NCBI GenBank assembly: GCA_014799385.1
Contig: JAAVIC010000027.1
Span: 62,001-126,000, forward strand
Length of the DNA: 64,000 nucleotides
From: Oscillospiraceae bacterium
GTDB lineage: Bacteria > Bacillota > Clostridia > Oscillospirales > Ruminococcaceae
Reading direction: 5' to 3'
Of this stretch, positions 49,721 through 57,370 are shown piece after piece. The first letter of the stretch is position 1. Each line of letters starts with the position of its first letter. Both the position numbers and the translations under genes were made by a program. The notes under the pieces are model-generated. The model saw nothing but the letters and a program-made list of their open reading frames with translations, searched no databases and was not told where the DNA came from.

Positions 49721-50439
49721 ACATCACCCTTCTTTACCCTATTCAATAGAACTGCGTAAACTATCGCATAAATCACTGCCGCTGCACCTATAATCACAGG
49801 GATAAAATACGGAGCGTCCATAAATTTTCTGAGTGGCTCAATTAAATTGATTTCTTCACTAACATTATACTTGTACCAGTTAAAAGGCAGCATAAAAAGT
49901 AATATAGCGAATCCTAAAACAACACCTATCGTAAGTCCTGCCTTTTCAGCACTTTTGAACTTGATAATCAGCGGATAACTCATATAATCAAACACTCCCA
50001 CAAGCAAAGCAATCGCCACTGCCAGCTTGATGTAAAAAACGTCCCAAAACGGAATATCTCCTCCGACAGCCTTATCTGTAACAGCTATCACCCCATTCAT
50101 CGCAAGACACATCAAAAAGCCTATTGCCATTGAAATAAGGTTTTCTATCATCAGCGACATTACAAACCGATTCTTAGAAATTCCTCCCGCAAGCGTCACA
50201 TCAACAAATCGGCACTTCAGATTGCTTTCCAGATGCCGTCCGAGCCATTCGCTGCACACTGTGATTGAAAGCGCAAGAACGGCAATAAATATCGCGCCTG
50301 CCACACCCACCGACTCAGCGGTTCTGTTGGGATTGGCAATCATAATCGCACACACCGCCGTTCCCACTGCGGTGACAATTCCCGCGAAAAAAAAACATTT
50401 TCGGTTAAGCAAAAAGCTCTCATACAACATTCCCCTCAT
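49714..50439 (-). CDS. ABC-2 type transporter permease, first subunit
   Basis: The 241-residue membrane protein has about six TM helices and the N-terminal MLYESFLLNRKCFFFAGI start that ABC-2 permeases show. AAAGGAGTGACG precedes the ATG at 50439. It starts 4 bp after the ATPase gene and overlaps the next permease. The segment EWLGRHLESNLKCRFVDVTLAGGISKNRF is the cytoplasmic coupling region that contacts the ATPase. Confidence 0.82.
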   Translation of the reverse strand: MRGMLYESFLLNRKCFFFAGIVTAVGTAVCAIMIANPNRTAESVGVAGAIFIAVLALSITVCSEWLGRHLESNLKCRFVDVTLAGGISKNRFVMSLMIENLISMAIGFLMCLAMNGVIAVTDKAVGGDIPFWDVFYIKLAVAIALLVGVFDYMSYPLIIKFKSAEKAGLTIGVVLGFAILLFMLPFNWYKYNVSEEINLIEPLRKFMDAPYFIPVIIGAAAVIYAIVYAVLLNRVKKGDVC

Positions 50440-50443
50440 CTCG

Positions 50444-51283
50444 TCACTCCTTTACATAGAACACCATGATCTCTTCGATAGTCGGCGCGTCTGACGGAAT
50501 ATCGGGATATTTCTGCGCGTTTGTGGTAAGCACCTCGCTTTGAAAACGTCCGCGCCTAATTCCGATAATGTCCGATTTGTCGATTTGTCCCAACTGTTCA
50601 TCGGTGCATTTGAGGATTCTGTGCCGTTCGAGCATTGTGTTGCGCTCCTCTGTGAACATAATTTCACCCTTGTGGATAAAGCAGATGTAGTCCGCAATGT
50701 GTTCAAGGTCGCTTGTGATGTGCGTTGAAATGAGAATCGAATGGCTCTCGTCCTGCATAAAGTCCAGAAAGATGTCCAGAATCTCGGAACGCATTACCGG
50801 GTCAAGACCGCTGGTCGGCTCATCGAGTATCAGAAGCTGCGGATTGTGCGACAGCGCGGCGGCAATGGACAAGCGCATTACCATTCCGCGCGAGAATGCC
50901 TTGAACTTCTTATTTAACGGAAGCTCGAATTTCCTCATAAATCCGAAATATTTTTCGCTGTTCCACGTCTTGTAGATTCCTCGCATAACCTTGTCGAGCT
51001 GGCTTGCGGTAAGGTTTTCGGGGAACGACAGTCCATCGAAAACCACACCGATTTTCTCCTTTGTTTCGTTAGTGAGCGTATCGGCGTTCTCGCCCAAAAC
51101 CGTTATCTCGCCATCGCCCTTTTTAAGCAGTCCCAGAATTGCTCTGATAGTGGTGGATTTCCCCGCACCGTTTTCGCCGATAAATCCCATGACCGTTCCG
51201 CACGGAACGTTGAACGACACGTTGTTCAGCCTAAACTGCGGATATTCGCGTGTGATATTTTTTACCTCAATGCAGTTTTCCAT
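50444..51283 (-). CDS. ABC transporter ATP-binding protein (ABC-2 exporter)
   Basis: A 279-residue ATPase with Walker A GENGAGKST, Q-loop region, signature F-S-R-G-M (AFSRGMVMRLSIAAAL), Walker B LLILDEPTSGLD and the switch His in ISTHITSDL. It belongs to the drug/antibiotic exporter branch. The signature motif is FSRGM rather than LSGGQ, a variant common in YtrB/BcrA-like proteins. It lies 10 bp after the GntR gene. Confidence 0.93.
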   Translation of the reverse strand: MENCIEVKNITREYPQFRLNNVSFNVPCGTVMGFIGENGAGKSTTIRAILGLLKKGDGEITVLGENADTLTNETKEKIGVVFDGLSFPENLTASQLDKVMRGIYKTWNSEKYFGFMRKFELPLNKKFKAFSRGMVMRLSIAAALSHNPQLLILDEPTSGLDPVMRSEILDIFLDFMQDESHSILISTHITSDLEHIADYICFIHKGEIMFTEERNTMLERHRILKCTDEQLGQIDKSDIIGIRRGRFQSEVLTTNAQKYPDIPSDAPTIEEIMVFYVKE

Positions 51284-51293
51284 AAATTACCTC

Positions 51294-51665
51294 TCAATCT
51301 TCAAAATACATACCCAGAATCTCCATCAGCTCTTCCTTGGAAACGCCGCTGCTTTTCGCCATTTCTGCGGCTTTTCCGAGGAAGCCCTCGATTTCACGGA
51401 GGTTCTGTTCGCGCATCATTTCAGGGTCTGCGGCGGATACAAAGCTCCCCCGCCCCGTGAACGATTGGATCAAGCCTTCCGACTCCAGAATCTCATACGC
51501 GCGCTTTGTCGTGATTACCGAAATGCGCAAGTCCTGCGCCAACGCCCTCATAGACGGCAGCGCATCCCCCTCGTGAAGCTCGCCGCCGAGAATCATTCCC
51601 TTGATTTGCGCGGCGATTTGCTCATAAATCGGAACTCCTCCCGAATTTGTGATTATTATGTTCAT
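51294..51665 (-). CDS. GntR-family (YtrA-type) transcriptional repressor
   Basis: A 123-residue regulator starting at the ATG at 51665 (AGAGGAG upstream). The winged helix-turn-helix reads PIYEQIAAQIKGMI..LPSMRALAQDLRISVITTKRAYEILESEGLI, followed by GRGSFV. The short C-terminal helical segment (about 80-120) is the YtrA-type dimerisation module rather than a ligand domain. It is the first gene of the exporter operon and probably represses it. A perfect promoter lies upstream, and AT-rich imperfect palindromes between the promoter and gene could be its operator. Confidence 0.9.
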   Translation of the reverse strand: MNIIITNSGGVPIYEQIAAQIKGMILGGELHEGDALPSMRALAQDLRISVITTKRAYEILESEGLIQSFTGRGSFVSAADPEMMREQNLREIEGFLGKAAEMAKSSGVSKEELMEILGMYFED

Positions 51666-51792
51666 AAAAACTCCTCTGCGCCGCAAGAAACGCGGGGATT
51701 TGCAACTCCCAAGCATTTTTTGCGGTGGTTCTTTGCAAAGATTTACCGGTTTGAGATATGCAATGTTAAAATTGTATATATATCATATAAAC

Positions 51793-51821
51793 ATTATACA
51801 CTATGATAACAATTTTGTCAA
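51793..51821 (-). promoter_or_regulatory. Sigma-A promoter of the GntR/ABC-2 operon
   Basis: On the minus strand, TTGACA (51816-51821), a 17-bp spacer and TATAAT (51793-51798), with an alternating A/T stretch (ATATGATATATATA) right after it as candidate operator. Confidence 0.88.
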
Positions 51822-51877
51822 TACCTTTTTTGAAAAAACACAAAAAATTTGCCGGGAATTTCTCGGCAAATTTTTGA

Positions 51878-52114
51878 TTATTTTGATTCATTATCTTTAT
51901 TTTTGACTTTTACACACCACACAATCAGCCATACGATATTTACAACTATAAGAAGTGGTATGAAAAGCATTCCGGGAAGAATCCACTGCCAATTTCCCAA
52001 AGGATTGACAGTCATATGATGTTTAGCAATCATCATTCTTATTACCGCCATAATGATTACAAGCACATTCAGCGAGATAAACACAGTGTTGATGATTCGT
52101 TTTGTTTTTTTCAT
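51878..52114 (-). CDS. Small membrane protein with two TM segments
   Basis: The 78-residue protein starts 4 bp inside the end of the secreted DUF4105-like gene (ATGA overlap). Two TM helices (about 8-30 and 43-68) are separated by a short polar loop with Trp and Pro (NPLGNWQWILPG); the tail is Lys/Glu-rich. No family recognised. Coupling suggests that it partners with the secreted protein encoded upstream. The DNA here is AT-rich like that gene. Confidence 0.65.
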   Translation of the reverse strand: MKKTKRIINTVFISLNVLVIIMAVIRMMIAKHHMTVNPLGNWQWILPGMLFIPLLIVVNIVWLIVWCVKVKNKDNESK

Positions 52115-52902
52115 AGGTCAGCCCCCTCATTGATTGCGACCGGATTGTCGAGTACGACAAAATCAGCGTTTTTTATAATGGATATAGAATTAGCGGTTTT
52201 ACCCACAAAGATATTATCTCCGCTAACGGATTTAAAGATTTTCGAGCCATCGATAACTTCTACATATCCACAAGGTTTGGCATCTGGAACACACCGGTTT
52301 ATTTGACAACCATCCATCTTTTTTATACTGTTATATAATCCCTGGGGGGTGGGAATAGCTCCGGCACTTACTTGAGGTCCTGAAAATTTCGAAGCACTAT
52401 TCCAAACTAAGGTAGCAAAAGCTGAACAATTATCAATTAAACTCCAATGGTCACTCGACAAATCAATATTAAAATTTATAATGTCCACTTGCGACATGGT
52501 TACGTTCATTGACACAGAAATACGATTTGGCATTTTACCTGCATGATTGATGCAATATGATTCAAGGTTATACCATACGCCTCTATGTGCACTCAGATCC
52601 CATGTTCCGAAAGTTATTTCACATCCTCTGCCTACACTTAATCCACCTATTCTGATTGGATCTGAATAGGTGTTCTTAAATGACAGAAACGAGTGACCAC
52701 TGTCACCACCTGATGATGAAGACGATGAGCCACCACCTTGTGTTTCTGAAAAACGTTGAGCCGAATGAATCGTTAAAACCTCTACAACAGAGCCTTCTGT
52801 GGTTGCTGTGGTTACCGCAGTCGCCGCCGACGCGGTGACAAAACAGCTTGCAAAGACTGCCAAAGCCAGAAAAAATGGAACGATTTTCTTTAATAGTTTC
52901 AT
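52111..52902 (-). CDS. Secreted DUF4105-like protein (possible papain-like cysteine hydrolase)
   Basis: A 263-residue secreted protein starting at the ATG at 52902 (AAGGTAC upstream). It has a signal peptide ending near AASA, a short Ser/Gly-rich linker (GGGSSSSSSGGDSG) and a domain with a conserved G-H-S-F-L-S-F motif, TFGTWDLS, GVWYNLESY, and NCSAFATLVWN. The H of GHSF and the C of NCSAF are placed as in DUF4105/NlpC-like permuted papain folds, so a hydrolase or acyltransferase acting outside the cell is plausible but unproven. The DNA is AT-richer than neighbouring genes. It is followed by a coupled two-TM gene. Confidence 0.6.
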   Translation of the reverse strand: MKLLKKIVPFFLALAVFASCFVTASAATAVTTATTEGSVVEVLTIHSAQRFSETQGGGSSSSSSGGDSGHSFLSFKNTYSDPIRIGGLSVGRGCEITFGTWDLSAHRGVWYNLESYCINHAGKMPNRISVSMNVTMSQVDIINFNIDLSSDHWSLIDNCSAFATLVWNSASKFSGPQVSAGAIPTPQGLYNSIKKMDGCQINRCVPDAKPCGYVEVIDGSKIFKSVSGDNIFVGKTANSISIIKNADFVVLDNPVAINEGADL

Positions 52903-52954
52903 GCTAAGTACCTTCAAATAAAAAGTGTTGATTAAAAGCTTTTATATGTAAAAT

Positions 52955-52979
52955 AAATCTATTGCTCAGTAATAGATTT
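52955..52979 (-). promoter_or_regulatory. Leader hairpin before the secreted DUF4105-like gene
   Basis: A perfect 9-bp stem AAATCTATT..AATAGATTT with a 7-nt loop lies in the ~125-nt leader between the promoter and start codon. Confidence 0.45.
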
Positions 52980-53037
52980 ATGTTTTTTCATTTGGTGAAA
53001 CTCTGCCTTTATTTTCCAAAATAAACCTCTTAACCAT

Positions 53038-53066
53038 ATTATATCACACCTGTTTCGCTATGTCAA
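53038..53066 (-). promoter_or_regulatory. Sigma-A promoter of the secreted DUF4105-like gene
   Basis: On the minus strand, TTGACA (53061-53066), a 17-bp spacer and TATAAT (53038-53043), an exact consensus pair. Confidence 0.88.
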
Positions 53067-53092
53067 GCGTTTTTGGAATATTTTCTGTCCAT

Positions 53093-53659
53093 TCACATTC
53101 TCACGACTTCATCGGCTAAAAACTCGCATTCGTCCTCATTGTGAGTAACAAAAACGGTAGTTTTCCCAGAAATTTTTTCCTTGCAGTAATTCATCACCAA
53201 TCGCTTGGTGTCCTCGTCCAGACCCTTGAACGGTTCGTCAAGAAACAAAATGTCGTACTCCGCTAACAACGCGCGCAGCAGCGCAACGCGGCGTTTCATT
53301 CCGCCCGAGAGTGTCCGCGCGGGGGAGTTTTCAGCCCCCTCCAGACCTACCTCTGCAAGCTCTGCGGCGATTTGCGGCTTGGAAATCCGCTTGCCTGTAA
53401 CAAGGCGGATATTCGAGGAGGCGGTGAGATTCTCGCAAAGGCGGTTCTCCTGAAACAATGCGGAGAGCCGCTCCGAGCCGCGCATGACATTTCCGCTGTC
53501 GGGCTGCTGAATCCCCATAAGAATATCCAACAGCGTGGATTTTCCACAGCCCGATTTCCCCAGAACAGCCGTTACCGCGCCGCTTTTGAACTCATGGGAG
53601 AAATCCGAAAGCACCGTATTATTCCCGAAGCTCTTGCATATTTTTTCGGCTTTAAGCAT
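53093..53659 (-). CDS. ABC transporter ATP-binding protein (NitT/TauT type)
   Basis: A 188-residue ATPase starting at the ATG at 53659 (GAGGTG upstream). It has Walker A GKSGCGKST, signature LSGGMKRR, Walker B ILFLDEP and the switch His in FVTHNEDE. It is about 50 residues shorter than usual SsuB/TauB/ThiZ ATPases because the C-terminal end is trimmed, but all catalytic motifs are there. It starts 8 bp after the permease. It would energise uptake of the substrate caught by the binding protein at 54592. Confidence 0.88.
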   Translation of the reverse strand: MLKAEKICKSFGNNTVLSDFSHEFKSGAVTAVLGKSGCGKSTLLDILMGIQQPDSGNVMRGSERLSALFQENRLCENLTASSNIRLVTGKRISKPQIAAELAEVGLEGAENSPARTLSGGMKRRVALLRALLAEYDILFLDEPFKGLDEDTKRLVMNYCKEKISGKTTVFVTHNEDECEFLADEVVRM

Positions 53660-53667
53660 TCCGCACC

Positions 53668-54414
53668 TCACATTCGTTCAATTCGCCGTTGGAGCAGGTT
53701 CACCAAAGAGATGAAAATCCGCTCACAGAGCCAGCTCAACAGGATGATCACCGTTGTCCACGCGAATAGATCCGCTGTTTCAAGGTAGACCTTGGACATA
53801 TACAGTTTCTCGCCGATTGACCCGGACGGTATCCCGATTACCTCGGCGGCAATGCCCGATTTCCAACACAGTCCGATTGCAAGCCGCGACGCTGAACGGA
53901 AATACGGCAGGAGCTGCGACAGATACACGCCCGCAAACCGCCGCCCAAACGGGATTTTGAACACCCTAGACATTTCTTCGAGGTTGGGGTCGAGATTGTC
54001 AATTCCCTCCAGCATATTCGCGCAGACGATCGGTACGCAAATCAGAAATGACACAAGCACGGATAAATCCTTTGAGCCGATCCAGATGAGCGCGAGAATC
54101 GTAAACGACGCTACAGGTATTGATTTCATCACGGAAATCAGCGGCGCGAACAGTATCCTGATGAACTTAACCTTCCCCGAAACCACTGCCAGAACTGTTC
54201 CCGTTGTCAGTCCGAGCGCGAAACCAAGCAGAATCCGCGCCATAGAGAACAGAATGCTCTTCCAAAATTTCTCCTCGCGAATCAGCTCCCACAAACGTCT
54301 AGCAACATCAATCGGTGTTACCAGAATAATTTTGCTGTCAATACACATCGCCAGAATCTGCCAGAGAATCAACCACACCAGAATGCTTGCCGCAATCATC
54401 AGGATTTTTTTCAT
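53668..54414 (-). CDS. ABC transporter permease (SsuC/TauC-like)
   Basis: A 248-residue BPD-type permease starting at the ATG at 54414 (AAGGTGA upstream). It has six TM helices and an EAA-type loop 'GLCWKSGIAAEVIGIPSGSIGEKLY', typical of nitrate/sulfonate/taurine importers. It is separated from its binding-protein gene by a terminator and a cloverleaf repeat, so the transporter is transcribed in two pieces or by read-through. Confidence 0.88.
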   Translation of the reverse strand: MKKILMIAASILVWLILWQILAMCIDSKIILVTPIDVARRLWELIREEKFWKSILFSMARILLGFALGLTTGTVLAVVSGKVKFIRILFAPLISVMKSIPVASFTILALIWIGSKDLSVLVSFLICVPIVCANMLEGIDNLDPNLEEMSRVFKIPFGRRFAGVYLSQLLPYFRSASRLAIGLCWKSGIAAEVIGIPSGSIGEKLYMSKVYLETADLFAWTTVIILLSWLCERIFISLVNLLQRRIERM

Positions 54415-54435
54415 ATGAATCACCTTATTTTAATA

Positions 54436-54523
54436 GCAAATCACGAACCGGCTCACTTCGTTCGCCTAGCCGAGCACTTTGACTCCGCTGTGCTCCGTCA
54501 AAGTGCTCTCTTTCGTGATTTGC
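54436..54523. repeat. Cloverleaf intergenic repeat, copy 5
   Basis: Outer arms GCAAATCACGAA / TTCGTGATTTGC pair perfectly over 12 bp. One inner stem is GAGCACTTTGAC..GTCAAAGTGCTC (12 bp, perfect); the other arm is short (CGAA..TTCG). The junction CCTAGCCGAGC matches copy 3. It lies between the substrate-binding protein and its permease. Confidence 0.82.
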
Positions 54524-54563
54524 ATTAATCTCATAAGAGAGTTTTGAAATTTCTAACTACTAA

Positions 54564-54587
54564 AAGGGCGGCTTTTCGACCGCCCTT
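54564..54587 (-). terminator. Intrinsic terminator after the substrate-binding protein gene
   Basis: The stem AAGGGCGG / CCGCCCTT with an 8-nt loop is followed on the minus strand by TTAGTAG. Confidence 0.75.
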
Positions 54588-54591
54588 ATGA

Positions 54592-55686
54592 TTACTTGTT
54601 ATTGTAGTAGAAGTCATCGCCGGGGAGCATTCCGCCGACCGCTGCGGGATCGGTATCGGACAGCACCTTGAGATAACCCGAAAGCTTAGTTTTCAGCTCA
54701 TCGCCTGTAATGCACACGATATTGCAGCTCGGAAGAGCCTTTTGCGCTACCGCCTCGGGGACAATATCGTATTTGTCGACCAACTTTGCACCCTCGTCAA
54801 CATTAGCGTTCACATAATCTACCGACTCAAAATAACGTTTCAAGAACTCGTTTACTGCCTCGGGGTACTGCTCCGCGAACTCCTTGCGAACGATCGCGCC
54901 GCCGGTAATCATTACGCTGTCCAGATTGAGGTTATCCCACTCCTTGTTGAGGTCGAGCACAACCTTGACATTCTCGTTCTTGGTCTGCGCGGTGGTTACG
55001 AACGGCTGCGGCAGCATTGCCACGCAATTCTCACCCGTCAGCATTGCCTGCAAACACTCGGTGTGTTCACTCTTCCACTCAATGGTAACATCATTTTCGG
55101 GGTCTACATTGTTGCTTTTGAGGATAAAGTTCAGCGCATATTCGGGAGTTGAACCTTTACCCGCAGAGTAGATGGTCTTACCCTTCAAATCCGCAACAGA
55201 CTTTACGGTTTCGCCGTTCTCGCAGATGTACAGCACGCCCAATGTATTCACGGCGCAAGCCTGTACCTTGCCCTCGGTCTTGTTGTACAAAACGGAGCAC
55301 AGATTCGCGGGAACGCACGCGATGTCAATATCGCCCTTTGCAACCAACGGAGTGATTTCATCGGGAGCGGCATAGATGTTGAACTCATAGCCGTAATCGT
55401 TTGTTTCGTTGTCGTCCATCAGCTTTACCAAGCCCATCGCGGTCGGTCCCTTAAGCGCGGCGATGCGGAACTTATCCGGCTTTGGAGCGGAGGTGTTATC
55501 GCTTGTAGTATCCGAGCTTTCGGAATCGCCGGTTGAATTTGCGGTGCTCTCGCCTACGGTCGACACAACGGAGGAATCACCCGCATTGTCAGAGCTGTCC
55601 GAGTTTCCGCCGTTGGAGCAGGCCGTAAGCGAAAACGCGCACATCAGCGCGGCAAGCGCGCCGATTAAAATCTTCTTTGCTTTCAT
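54592..55686 (-). CDS. NitT/TauT-family ABC transporter substrate-binding lipoprotein
   Basis: The 364-residue lipoprotein starts at the ATG at 55686 (AAAGGACAAC upstream). The lipobox is LTAC (C23), then a Ser/Asp/Asn-rich linker (about 25-60). The binding domain is of NMT1/SsuA type with 'GPTAMGLVKLMDD', 'GDIDIACVPANL' and 'GGAIVRKEFAEQYPEAVNEF'. Substrates in this family range from nitrate and sulfonates to thiamine precursors; none can be assigned here. The gene lies behind an unusual leader containing a uORF and a terminator, suggesting ligand- or translation-controlled attenuation. Confidence 0.88.
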   Translation of the reverse strand: MKAKKILIGALAALMCAFSLTACSNGGNSDSSDNAGDSSVVSTVGESTANSTGDSESSDTTSDNTSAPKPDKFRIAALKGPTAMGLVKLMDDNETNDYGYEFNIYAAPDEITPLVAKGDIDIACVPANLCSVLYNKTEGKVQACAVNTLGVLYICENGETVKSVADLKGKTIYSAGKGSTPEYALNFILKSNNVDPENDVTIEWKSEHTECLQAMLTGENCVAMLPQPFVTTAQTKNENVKVVLDLNKEWDNLNLDSVMITGGAIVRKEFAEQYPEAVNEFLKRYFESVDYVNANVDEGAKLVDKYDIVPEAVAQKALPSCNIVCITGDELKTKLSGYLKVLSDTDPAAVGGMLPGDDFYYNNK

Positions 55687-55720
55687 AACTGTTGTCCTTT
55701 CTTTTTTGCGGCACGCGCAC

Positions 55721-55745
55721 AAAAAGCGCGTCCCGAAAGACGCGC
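55721..55745 (-). terminator. Terminator/attenuator just upstream of the substrate-binding protein gene
   Basis: The 7-bp GC stem GCGCGTC / GACGCGC with loop TTTCGG is followed on the minus strand by TTTTTGTG and lies only 35 bp before the start codon. An alternative stem using ACGCGTTTTCGCGCGT just upstream could compete with it. Confidence 0.7.
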
Positions 55746-55849
55746 AACAATTATAACCACGCGCGAAAACGCGTAATCTTTCTGTTTGCTGTCTTTCGGC
55801 TCAATTGCGGTTACCGCGAAATTTTGCCGTTAGTATACGCGAAACCACA

Positions 55850-55879
55850 TTACATTAGAGTCCATTTGGAATATTCCAT
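55850..55879 (-). CDS. Nine-codon upstream ORF in the leader
   Basis: ATG at 55879 follows AAAGGAG at 5 bases. It encodes MEYSKWTLM and stops at TAA. It begins about 30 nt after the predicted transcription start and lies well before the terminator at 55721, the layout of a leader peptide. No run of one regulatory amino acid is present. Confidence 0.45.
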   Translation of the reverse strand: MEYSKWTLM

Positions 55880-55915
55880 AAAAACTCCTTTGGTCTGATT
55901 TAGTTTCGCATTAAC

Positions 55916-55944
55916 ATTATAAATCATTTTTCCCCGTTTGTCAA
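55916..55944 (-). promoter_or_regulatory. Sigma-A promoter of the NitT/TauT-type ABC operon
   Basis: On the minus strand, TTGACA (55939-55944), a 17-bp spacer and TATAAT (55916-55921), an exact consensus pair. The 5' leader to the start codon is about 220 nt. Confidence 0.9.
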
Positions 55945-55955
55945 GGGGTTTTCGG

Positions 55956-57287
55956 TTATTTTTTTTCGTTTTTCTTTTCCGATTTTTGTTTCTTCATGAA
56001 AGGAAACGCGCTCTTTTTCGGCGGATCGGATTCCTTGGGAGATTCGGACGGGGCTTCCGGAGGAGCCTCATATACATAATCCGAGGTGATGTAATCCACA
56101 TTTCCGACATACTGCGAGGTGTCGGGCGGGAGATGGCGCTTTTTCAGCTTGTTCTCGATTATATCCTTAATCAGCATATATATTACCGCACACACGGGCA
56201 CGCCCAACAGCATTCCGGGAATACCGAACAATCCGCCGCCGATTACAATGGAAATCAGTACCCATACGGCGGGCAGACCGGTGGAATCGCCAAGAATCAA
56301 CGGTCCGATAAAGTTTCCGTCTATCGTTCCGACAACTCCGTTGATTACCACAAGCCATATCGCCATTATAGGATTTCCGGAAACGATCAGCAGCAAGCAG
56401 CATGGTATAAGACCGAGTATCGGTCCGATAACGGGGATCATATTGAACACGAACATTATTACAGACATCAGCGGAACATACGGCATTCCGAAAGCAAGGC
56501 AGCAGAAGAAAAACATAAGCGCGGCAACAAACGAATCAATGATTCTTCCGACAATCGAGTTGAGAAATTTTTCACTGGAGCGGCGGCACACACCAAGAAA
56601 CCGCTGAGCCAATTCGGGTTTAGTCACCGCAAACAGCAGCTTTTTCGCCTGACCCACAAACATCTCTTTCTTAGCAAGGAGATATACCGAGATGGTAAGT
56701 CCGAAGAAGATGTTCTTCAGTGCGTCCAACACCGACCAGATTCCCGAGGCGATGTTCCCCGCAAATCCCATAATATCCGCCGAATGTTCTTTCCAGAAAT
56801 TCGTAAGCAAATCGCCGATGTCATCAAGCGGATTTCCCAGAAATTCCGCAAGCTGCGGATACTTATCCGACAGATTGAGGACAAACTTATGAGCAGAGTC
56901 AATGTAAGAATCCATATTGCTGAAAAGAACAGCAACGTTCGTTACCAACTGCGGAATCACCAGAATGACAATCAGCGCGAGAACCAATATCACAGTAAGC
57001 ATCGTAAGCGTCAGCGAAAACACGCGCGCTCTTCCGCGAGCTTTATTATTTTCGGAGTTCGCCCACTTTTTGAACAAGCCTCTCTCGATCTTCATCATAA
57101 GCGGATTTAACAAATATGCGCAAAAAATTCCGATAATAATCGGTATGAAGACTGTGGTGATAAACGCAAGCCTTTCGGACACCTTCTCATAATTGTAAAT
57201 GAGCGAAATAACAAGCGCGCTGAGAACGATAGTTCCGAACGCATATACGGAGATGGTGAAGTATTTTTGATTCCAGTTTATTTTCAT
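55956..57287 (-). CDS. AI-2E family transporter (membrane permease)
   Basis: A 443-residue protein starting at the ATG at 57287 (GGGGGA upstream). About eight TM helices follow the AI-2E/PerM pattern: an N-terminal helix pair, a long amphipathic region (about 85-190), then the conserved MPYVPLMSVIMFVFNMIPVIGPILG-type region and GNFIGPLILGDSTGLPAVWVLISIVIGG. The C-terminal 60 residues are cytoplasmic, rich in Pro, Glu, Ser and Lys. The family name comes from a proposed AI-2 exporter in E. coli, but many members are sodium/proton or unknown transporters. Confidence 0.88.
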   Translation of the reverse strand: MKINWNQKYFTISVYAFGTIVLSALVISLIYNYEKVSERLAFITTVFIPIIIGIFCAYLLNPLMMKIERGLFKKWANSENNKARGRARVFSLTLTMLTVILVLALIVILVIPQLVTNVAVLFSNMDSYIDSAHKFVLNLSDKYPQLAEFLGNPLDDIGDLLTNFWKEHSADIMGFAGNIASGIWSVLDALKNIFFGLTISVYLLAKKEMFVGQAKKLLFAVTKPELAQRFLGVCRRSSEKFLNSIVGRIIDSFVAALMFFFCCLAFGMPYVPLMSVIMFVFNMIPVIGPILGLIPCCLLLIVSGNPIMAIWLVVINGVVGTIDGNFIGPLILGDSTGLPAVWVLISIVIGGGLFGIPGMLLGVPVCAVIYMLIKDIIENKLKKRHLPPDTSQYVGNVDYITSDYVYEAPPEAPSESPKESDPPKKSAFPFMKKQKSEKKNEKK

Positions 57288-57318
57288 TGACGTCCCCCAC
57301 TTAATTGATGGACAATGT

Positions 57319-57340
57319 ATAATTGACAATTGTCAATTAT
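57319..57340. promoter_or_regulatory. 22-bp perfect palindrome at the AI-2E transporter promoter
   Basis: ATAATTGACAATTGTCAATTAT is fully self-complementary and sits immediately downstream of the -10, covering the start of transcription. This suggests a repressor operator, or a stable 5' hairpin. Confidence 0.55.
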
Positions 57341-57341
57341 T

Positions 57342-57370
57342 ATTGTACCATATTTTTCCTTGATTGTCAA
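57342..57370 (-). promoter_or_regulatory. Sigma-A promoter of the AI-2E transporter
   Basis: On the minus strand, TTGACA (57365-57370), a 17-bp spacer and TACAAT (57342-57347). The -35 lies inside the last codons of the upstream amidohydrolase gene. Confidence 0.85.
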
